Below are positions 58,703-64,000 of a DNA stretch of 64,000 nucleotides, in pieces. Origin of the DNA: Mucilaginibacter lacusdianchii (GTDB taxonomy: Bacteria; Bacteroidota; Bacteroidia; Sphingobacteriales; Sphingobacteriaceae); NCBI RefSeq assembly GCF_009770985.1, contig NZ_WSRW01000001.1, positions 124,001 to 188,000 of the forward strand, in the 5' to 3' direction. The notes beneath the pieces are model-generated. The model did no database searches. It saw only the letters and a list, made by a program, of their open reading frames with translations, and had not been told where the DNA came from. How positions within the stretch are numbered: position 1 is the stretch's first letter; every line of letters starts with the position of its first letter. The position numbers and the translations under genes are program-made.

Positions 58703-60670
58703 TTAAATAACCCTTCTGATTTGTACCGATTCCGGATCGGCCAGCATCAGTGGCACTTTTTCGATAGTTACAAAGCTTAAGTCTAAGCCAAAACCCCGCT
58801 CTTCAGATATACTTACCTTTTTAAGTTGTGTATAACCAGCCATTACCATGCGTTCATAAAACGACAGATTATGCGAGCGGGACAACACTTTTTCGATAAC
58901 CACAAAACGGAAATCACCCACAATGTTGTGCTTGTTTAATGATTTGTACTTACTGGTAATATCCACCTCGCCGTTTTTAACCAGGTCTTCCACCACTTTT
59001 CGAAACAACAAATTGATTTGCTGCCCTACCCTAAAGCCAAGCTTAAAATCAATGCGGATCAGTTTATTGGGCACCAGTACGTCAACCTCATAATCGCGGG
59101 TATAAGGTTCGTCCATTACATCAACGTGCACCAGCCAGTATACATCGGCACGTTTGGGCTGCTTTTGTAATATGGAGTAAATAATTTTGGATTCAACTTC
59201 TGAATTAAAGTTTGCACTGGTTAAGTAAACCAGCTGCGATGCATACTTAGGTACGGTGTCGTCATCACTCAGTTCTTTTAGAATATCGTAGTAATCCTCA
59301 ATCTCCACAAATTTCACATAGCGGTTGCGGATTCTGCGGGCCGTGTGCCAGGTCCACATTACGCCAAACAGTATGGCGCCGATGCTCAAGGTAAACCAGC
59401 CACCTTCAACAAACTTACCTAGGTTACCCCATAAAAAGATGCCCTCAACCAAAAAGTACACAATCAAAAACAGGTTGATGATATAACCAGGCACCTTGCG
59501 GCGTTTTAAGAATTTAGATACCAAAATGGTAGTCATGAGCATGGCAATGGTGATACTTAAACCGTAAGCAGCCTCCATCCGTTCAGAACGCTCAAATAAC
59601 AAAACCACGCCAATACAACCTGCACACAAAATCCAGTTGATGCTGGGTACATATAATTGTCCTTTTTGTAAAGACGGATAATTGATTTTTACTTTAGGCC
59701 ACAGGTTTAATCGTACCGCTTCGGCAATCAGCGTGTAAGAGCCGGAAATCAGGGCCTGGCTGGCAATAACCGCCGCTACCGTTGCAATACCAATACCAAA
59801 TATCAGGAACCATTGCGGCATAATTTGGTAAAACGGGTTAAGTAAGTTTAAATCTAACGCCTCACCATTATGATGCAACAGCCATACGGCCTGACCTAGG
59901 TAGTTAAGAATTAAACAGGTTTTTACATAAATCCAGCTCACACGGATGTTGCTCCGGCCGCAGTGGCCCAAATCTGAATACAAAGCTTCGGCACCGGTAG
60001 TACACAAAAATACCGCACCCAAAATGCCTAAAGCAGATGGGTTGCCCATAATATCGCTAGTAAGCAAATGGTAAGCATAGTAAGGGTTTAAAGCCTTAAT
60101 AACCGTTGGCATTTGTATGATATAAGATATGCCCAATACGCCCATCATGGTAAACCAGATAAACATTATAGGGCCAAACGCTTTACCCACCAGTGATGTA
60201 CCAAACTGCTGTATAAAAAACAGGAAGGTAATAATGGCAATTACAATAGTCATTACGGTGCGCGTTTCCATACCCGGATAATAGGTATGCAATCCTTCAA
60301 TAGCCGAAGAAATAGTGATAGGCGGAGTAATAATACCGTCGGCCAGCAGCGCGCAACCGCCTAAAACAGCCGGGATAATGAGCCACTTAGCGCGCCGGCG
60401 AACTAATGAAAACAAAGAGAAAATCCCACCCTCGCCTTTGTTATCGGCCTGAAGGGTAATTACCACATACTTGATGGTGGTTTGCAAAGTAAGCGTCCAA
60501 AATATACACGATACGCCGCCTAACACGAGGGCTTCATTTATACGGCTGCCACCAACAATGGCTTTGAATACATACAGGGGCGACGTACCAATATCGCCGT
60601 AAATAATTCCTAAACTAATAAGCAGCCCTGCGGCTGTTAGTTTTTGTAGGTCTTTGTGATGTGATGACAC
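58703..60670 (-). CDS. kup: Potassium transporter Kup
   Basis: Kup is a low-affinity K+:H+ symporter of the inner membrane. The 655-residue product has twelve helices, the N-terminal motif YGDIGTSPLYVFKA near 25, the second helix's GGCALLADGIITPPITISSAIEGL region near 105, and a C-terminal cytoplasmic domain (about 470-655) that may sense c-di-AMP or turgor in relatives. It is divergent from the sorting-domain gene with 200 bp between. No second K+ uptake gene is in the window. Confidence 0.95.
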   Translation of the reverse strand: MSSHHKDLQKLTAAGLLISLGIIYGDIGTSPLYVFKAIVGGSRINEALVLGGVSCIFWTLTLQTTIKYVVITLQADNKGEGGIFSLFSLVRRRAKWLIIPAVLGGCALLADGIITPPITISSAIEGLHTYYPGMETRTVMTIVIAIITFLFFIQQFGTSLVGKAFGPIMFIWFTMMGVLGISYIIQMPTVIKALNPYYAYHLLTSDIMGNPSALGILGAVFLCTTGAEALYSDLGHCGRSNIRVSWIYVKTCLILNYLGQAVWLLHHNGEALDLNLLNPFYQIMPQWFLIFGIGIATVAAVIASQALISGSYTLIAEAVRLNLWPKVKINYPSLQKGQLYVPSINWILCAGCIGVVLLFERSERMEAAYGLSITIAMLMTTILVSKFLKRRKVPGYIINLFLIVYFLVEGIFLWGNLGKFVEGGWFTLSIGAILFGVMWTWHTARRIRNRYVKFVEIEDYYDILKELSDDDTVPKYASQLVYLTSANFNSEVESKIIYSILQKQPKRADVYWLVHVDVMDEPYTRDYEVDVLVPNKLIRIDFKLGFRVGQQINLLFRKVVEDLVKNGEVDITSKYKSLNKHNIVGDFRFVVIEKVLSRSHNLSFYERMVMAGYTQLKKVSISEERGFGLDLSFVTIEKVPLMLADPESVQIRRVI

Positions 60671-60846
60671 TTTAGTTAATAAAAAATATCAATAATTTGG
60701 AACTTTTTGATAATCAATCTAGCCGATTGTAAAATGTCTTTTTAACCGGCAGGCTATTTGGATAACCTGTTAAATCCTTTTTTGTTAAAAATTGTTAAAA
60801 AAACTCTAATTAAAAACAATTCTACATTGGGTAATAGCATTATTTT

Positions 60847-60854
60847 TACCTTTG
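60847..60854 (+). promoter_or_regulatory. Promoter -7 element of the sorting-domain gene
   Basis: TACCTTTG is a perfect TAnnTTTG and ends 16 bp before the ATG, for a leader of about 10 nt. Confidence 0.5.
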
Positions 60855-60870
60855 CAGGTAATCAGGAACT

Positions 60871-61371
60871 ATGGGGCAAAGATATACTTTTAAATATTTA
60901 TGGATAACAATAATTGCAATAGCGATATCCATAAACTTTGCCTTTTCCGGAGAGTTGGTCAAATTGGCCAAATCTGATAGCAGTTTTCTGTTCCGCAGCA
61001 AAAATGTTAAGAAGACTTATTTCAAGAACAGTTTTCTAACCGGCACGCTTCCCACATTCAAACCAGTATCTTACACAGCTAAGCCAGCGGTCGACAAACA
61101 GCTGGATGACAAGCTTTTAACCAACGTACAGGTTTTTCCTAATCCAGTTACCGACCAGATCAATTTACGTTATACCGTATCGCGCAACAGCAATGTTACC
61201 ATCAAACTGATGGATGTGCTGGGCAACAACGTGGCTACTTTCTCGCAACGAGTTGATCCGGGCGAACAAAAGTTTACACATTATATAAGCAACCGGCTTA
61301 CCAGCGGCTTTTATTTTGTGCGTGTAATGGCAGGCACCGAGTCGGTTATTAGGCGTATAACCGTTTTATAA
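60871..61371 (+). CDS. Small secreted protein with type IX (type A) C-terminal sorting domain
   Basis: The 166-residue protein has a signal sequence (about residues 10-27) and a C-terminal sorting domain of about 80 residues: VFPNPVTDQINLRYT, IKLMDVLGNNVATFSQ, SGFYFVRV, and a terminal strand ending RRITVL. Residues about 30-85 are the only cargo-like part and have no recognised domain. This means nearly the whole mature protein is the export signal, which is unusual. It is consistent with type IX secretion in the organism (porT at 42460-43194). Confidence 0.9.
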   Translation: MGQRYTFKYLWITIIAIAISINFAFSGELVKLAKSDSSFLFRSKNVKKTYFKNSFLTGTLPTFKPVSYTAKPAVDKQLDDKLLTNVQVFPNPVTDQINLRYTVSRNSNVTIKLMDVLGNNVATFSQRVDPGEQKFTHYISNRLTSGFYFVRVMAGTESVIRRITVL

Positions 61372-61445
61372 CTCAATTTTTACCAGCACATTGCCTTCAT
61401 AGGGCAAAATATTTTTAGTTTTGGTGTTTTACCATAACTATTGCT

Positions 61446-62057
61446 ATGAAAATTATTGCTATTGGACGCAATTACGCCGAGCACGCCAAAGAATTAAATA
61501 ATCCGATACCAACCACTCCTGTTATTTTTATGAAGCCAGATACTGCTTTATTAAAAGATAACAAACCATTTTACCATCCCGATTTTTCGCAGGATGTTCA
61601 CCACGAGATTGAACTGGTGCTTAAAATCAGGAAAGAAGGTAAACACATCAGCGAAAAATTTGCTGCCGATTATTTTGACGAAGTTGGATTAGGCATCGAT
61701 TTTACCGCCCGCGACATCCAAAGCCGCCATAAAGAAAAAGGCTTGCCATGGGAACTGGCTAAAGGCTTTGACGGCTCAGCCCCTATCAGCAACTTTTTAC
61801 CCAAAAGCCAGTTTGCCGATTTGTACAACCTGAACTTGAAGCTGGATGTAAACGGACAAACCCGCCAGGATGGCAATACCAAAGATTTATTATTTTCTTT
61901 TGAGCGAATTCTAGCCTTTGTATCTCAGTACATTACCTTAAAAAAAGGCGATTTAATTTTTACTGGAACACCCGAAGGTGTGGCAGCTGTGCAAACCGGA
62001 GACCATTTAGAGGGTTACTTGGAAGGACAAAAACTTTTGGACTTTTACGTAAAATAG
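61446..62057 (+). CDS. Fumarylacetoacetate hydrolase family protein
   Basis: The 203-residue metal-dependent hydrolase has the family's IGRNYAEHAKELNN opening, the metal-ligand Glu pair in HHEIELVLKI near 56-60, and GIDFTARDIQ near 90. It is the short type related to acylpyruvases/fumarylpyruvate hydrolases. It is the first gene of a probable operon with M23 (1-bp gap) and bcp. Substrate not known. Confidence 0.92.
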   Translation: MKIIAIGRNYAEHAKELNNPIPTTPVIFMKPDTALLKDNKPFYHPDFSQDVHHEIELVLKIRKEGKHISEKFAADYFDEVGLGIDFTARDIQSRHKEKGLPWELAKGFDGSAPISNFLPKSQFADLYNLNLKLDVNGQTRQDGNTKDLLFSFERILAFVSQYITLKKGDLIFTGTPEGVAAVQTGDHLEGYLEGQKLLDFYVK

Positions 62058-62058
62058 C

Positions 62059-63774
62059 ATGATTAAGAAAGCCGGCGCTATTTTGCTGGGATGCGTATGC
62101 CTTGTGCTGAGCACCCTTGCGCAAGATAGAATACAAAGCAGATCCTACCCTACTACCGATTTTAGATATCCGCTAGATTTACCCCCTAGTACAGCTGGCT
62201 CTTTTGGCGAGCTTAGGGCCATGCACTTCCATTCCGGGTTAGATTTTAAAACCAACCAGCGCACCGGTTACCCCGTGCATGCTGCTTTATACGGTTATGT
62301 ATCGCGCCTGCGGGTGCAATTGGGCGGGTTTGGCAACGCGGTATATCTTACGCATCCCAACGGTTACACCACCGTTTACGCTCACCTCGATCATTTATCG
62401 CCCGAACTGGCCGCTACTGTTCGTAAATACCAGCAGGATCATCAAAGCTTCGAAGTTGATTTTAAATTGCAACCCTTTGAATTCCCGGTAACCAAAGGAC
62501 AGGTAATTGCCTGGTCGGGTAATACGGGCGCTTCGGGCGGGCCGCACCTGCATTTTGAAATACGCGACTCTACTACTGAAGAAACTATCAACCCGCAGCT
62601 CTTTGGCTTATCCATTCCAGACCGTGTTCCGCCAAGCATCAGCGGCATTACTATTTATCAACTTAATGGGCACCCGTTCAGCGAGCATACGCCAAGGCAG
62701 TATCTGGGTGTAGCAGGCGCTAACGGCAATTATCATCTTAGTAATCCGCAAACACTGTCTTTAAGTGGCGATATCGGTTTTGGCATTTCGGCCATCGATC
62801 AAAACAGCACCTCAGTAAATCGTAACGGCATTTACTCGCTTGAATTAAAGGTAGACGACCGCACGGTATACACTTTTTCTGTTGAACGGTTTGCGTTCGA
62901 CAAAACGCATGCTATTAATGCGTATATCGATTATCCACAGTTTGTACTCTCACGCCGTTGGATACAAAAGTGCTTTATTTTACCAGGCAGTCAGATCACG
63001 CTGTATCCGCAGTCAGAGAACCGGGGCATTATCAGTTTTAAAGATTCACTGTTGCATACTGTACAATATGTAGTAAAAGATGTGGCAGGCAACACCTCTA
63101 CACTAAACTTAAAAGTACAGGCCAGTATTCCGAAAGACCGTCCCGTTAACACCGTTACGGGCACACTGTTTAAATACAACCAGCGTAACGAGTACAGTAA
63201 TGGTCCGGTTAAAGTAACTATACCACCCGGTAACTTATACGATGATCTGGACTTTACTTATGCGGTGCTGCCGCAAATGCCGGGCGCCTATTCGGCAACG
63301 CATCGTATCCACAGCCGGCTTACCCCAATTCACGAAAATTTTGATTTGTGGATAAAGCCCGATGCCAACATTGGTGCATTGGCTAACAAGGCTGTTATTG
63401 TAAATGCGCTTGCCGGTTCGGTAGGTGGCATTTACCAGGATGGTTATGTAAAAGCTAAACCAGCGGCTTTTGGTGATTTTTATATTAAGGTAGATACCAT
63501 ACCGCCGGTCATAACACCATTAAATATCCGTGATGGCAGTAACCTGGCGGGTGTAAGCAGCATCAGTTTTAAAGCTCACGATAATCTATCGGGCATAAAA
63601 AGCTACCGCGCTACTATTGACGGGCAGTGGATATTGCTGCAGCAAGATTACCGAACTCGCATATTAAAATATATATTTGATAATACCATACAACCCGGCA
63701 GGCACACGCTCGAATTTGTAGTAACCGATCAAAAAGATAACGTGAGCCGGTATACTGCCGAATTTAACCGATAA
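62059..63774 (+). CDS. M23 family metallopeptidase
   Basis: The 571-residue exported protein has a signal peptide (ends LAQ, residue 22) and an LytM/M23 domain at about 50-180: the zinc motif HxxxD as HSGLD (58-62), VYAHLDHL, and HLH at 163-165 in GGPHLHFEIRD. The remaining 400 residues are beta-rich, Ig-like segments, as in many Bacteroidota M23 proteins. It probably cleaves or binds peptidoglycan cross-links in the periplasm. It starts 1 bp after the FAH stop and ends 4 bp before bcp. Confidence 0.92.
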   Translation: MIKKAGAILLGCVCLVLSTLAQDRIQSRSYPTTDFRYPLDLPPSTAGSFGELRAMHFHSGLDFKTNQRTGYPVHAALYGYVSRLRVQLGGFGNAVYLTHPNGYTTVYAHLDHLSPELAATVRKYQQDHQSFEVDFKLQPFEFPVTKGQVIAWSGNTGASGGPHLHFEIRDSTTEETINPQLFGLSIPDRVPPSISGITIYQLNGHPFSEHTPRQYLGVAGANGNYHLSNPQTLSLSGDIGFGISAIDQNSTSVNRNGIYSLELKVDDRTVYTFSVERFAFDKTHAINAYIDYPQFVLSRRWIQKCFILPGSQITLYPQSENRGIISFKDSLLHTVQYVVKDVAGNTSTLNLKVQASIPKDRPVNTVTGTLFKYNQRNEYSNGPVKVTIPPGNLYDDLDFTYAVLPQMPGAYSATHRIHSRLTPIHENFDLWIKPDANIGALANKAVIVNALAGSVGGIYQDGYVKAKPAAFGDFYIKVDTIPPVITPLNIRDGSNLAGVSSISFKAHDNLSGIKSYRATIDGQWILLQQDYRTRILKYIFDNTIQPGRHTLEFVVTDQKDNVSRYTAEFNR

Positions 63775-63778
63775 CACC

Positions 63779-64000
63779 ATGGCAACTTTAAAAGCAGGCG
63801 ACAAAGCTCCAGATTTTACCGCAAAAGACCAAAACGGCAATACAGTTTCGTTAAGCAACTACTTAGGCAAAACCATCATCCTATACTTTTATCCAAAAGA
63901 TGATACGCCGGGCTGCACTGCCGAGGCGTGTGATTTTCGCGACAATTATCAGTCATTAGCCGCACAAGGTTATGAGGTGATTGGGGTAAGTACAGACGAT
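63779..64000 (+). CDS. bcp: Thioredoxin-dependent thiol peroxidase (Bcp), 3' end beyond window
   Basis: The first 74 codons, starting ATG at 63779, encode MATLKAGDKAPDFTAKDQNG and then YPKDDTPGCTAEACDFRD. Peroxidatic Cys46 and resolving Cys51 match the E. coli Bcp spacing. Bcp reduces hydrogen peroxide and organic hydroperoxides with thioredoxin. The full gene is about 150 codons, so roughly half is missing. It is cotranscribed with the M23 gene. Confidence 0.93.
   Translation, partial: MATLKAGDKAPDFTAKDQNGNTVSLSNYLGKTIILYFYPKDDTPGCTAEACDFRDNYQSLAAQGYEVIGVSTDD

Overview
The window looks like chromosomal DNA of a member of the Bacteroidota, most likely the Sphingobacteriaceae (Mucilaginibacter/Pedobacter-like). 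The evidence is promoter -7 elements of the TAnnTTTG type, few recognisable Shine-Dalgarno sites, type IX secretion markers (PorT and a protein with a type A sorting domain), paired OmpH/Skp genes next to BamA, a menaquinone-type UbiE/MenG, DUF3822, DUF6089 and DUF4139 proteins, and SusC-like sequence signatures. I see no phage, insertion sequence, CRISPR array, rRNA or tRNA. Most of the window is housekeeping.

Layout. 1-6.5 kb: a DUF2071 protein (cut by the window edge), a lipoprotein protease, plsY and nadC on the minus strand, then gpmI and a lipoprotein on plus, a ~490 bp structured repeat, and a TPR protein. 6.8-12.1 kb: lon, two outer-membrane barrels (one LpxR-like), arfB and cmk. 12.1-18.5 kb: a deoxycytidylate-type deaminase, a sugar:H+ symporter, a LysE exporter, a long PurF-type amidotransferase and an ammonium channel. 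18.6-28.4 kb: the membrane arm of respiratory complex I (nuoH-I-J-K-L-M-N) in one operon, interrupted by a DUF4139 gene. 28.5-41 kb: the envelope cluster a/b-hydrolase, CBS, nadK, DUF6089, then an inserted MBOAT/SGNH/ExbD block, then uppS, bamA, ompH, ompH, murI. 41-46 kb: yqeY, an SDR, porT, menG, an M1 aminopeptidase and a DUF3072 protein. 46.5-50.5 kb: a GT9 glycosyltransferase and a small signalling group (BLUF photosensor, single-domain receiver, Crp-like and LuxR-like regulators). 50.6-64 kb: a RecD-like helicase, DUF3822-rsmD, a propeller lipoprotein, pirin plus a degenerate receiver, the second copy of the structured repeat, a GNAT, an SDR, a UVR-motif protein, a cupin, kup, a type IX sorting-domain protein, and FAH-M23-bcp (cut by the window end).

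How the genes fit together. Two multi-gene units dominate. The complex I membrane arm lacks nuoA-G here and begins with its own promoter. The envelope block joins undecaprenyl diphosphate synthesis (uppS), outer-membrane protein insertion (bamA, two OmpH chaperones) and peptidoglycan precursor supply (murI).

Most notable non-genic signal: two copies of a ~490 bp repeat about 50 kb apart, in the same orientation and both lying between converging genes. They carry three hairpins; one shows two compensatory base-pair changes between the copies. Other items are a DUF4139 protein that appears to have captured a SusC-like N-terminal segment, a heptanucleotide tandem repeat in the nadC/gpmI divergent promoter region, several promoters so close to start codons that their mRNAs would be leaderless, and a BLUF/receiver gene pair. 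I did not find a clear new multi-gene defence or metabolic system. All start-site and promoter calls are by eye; no homology searches were run.
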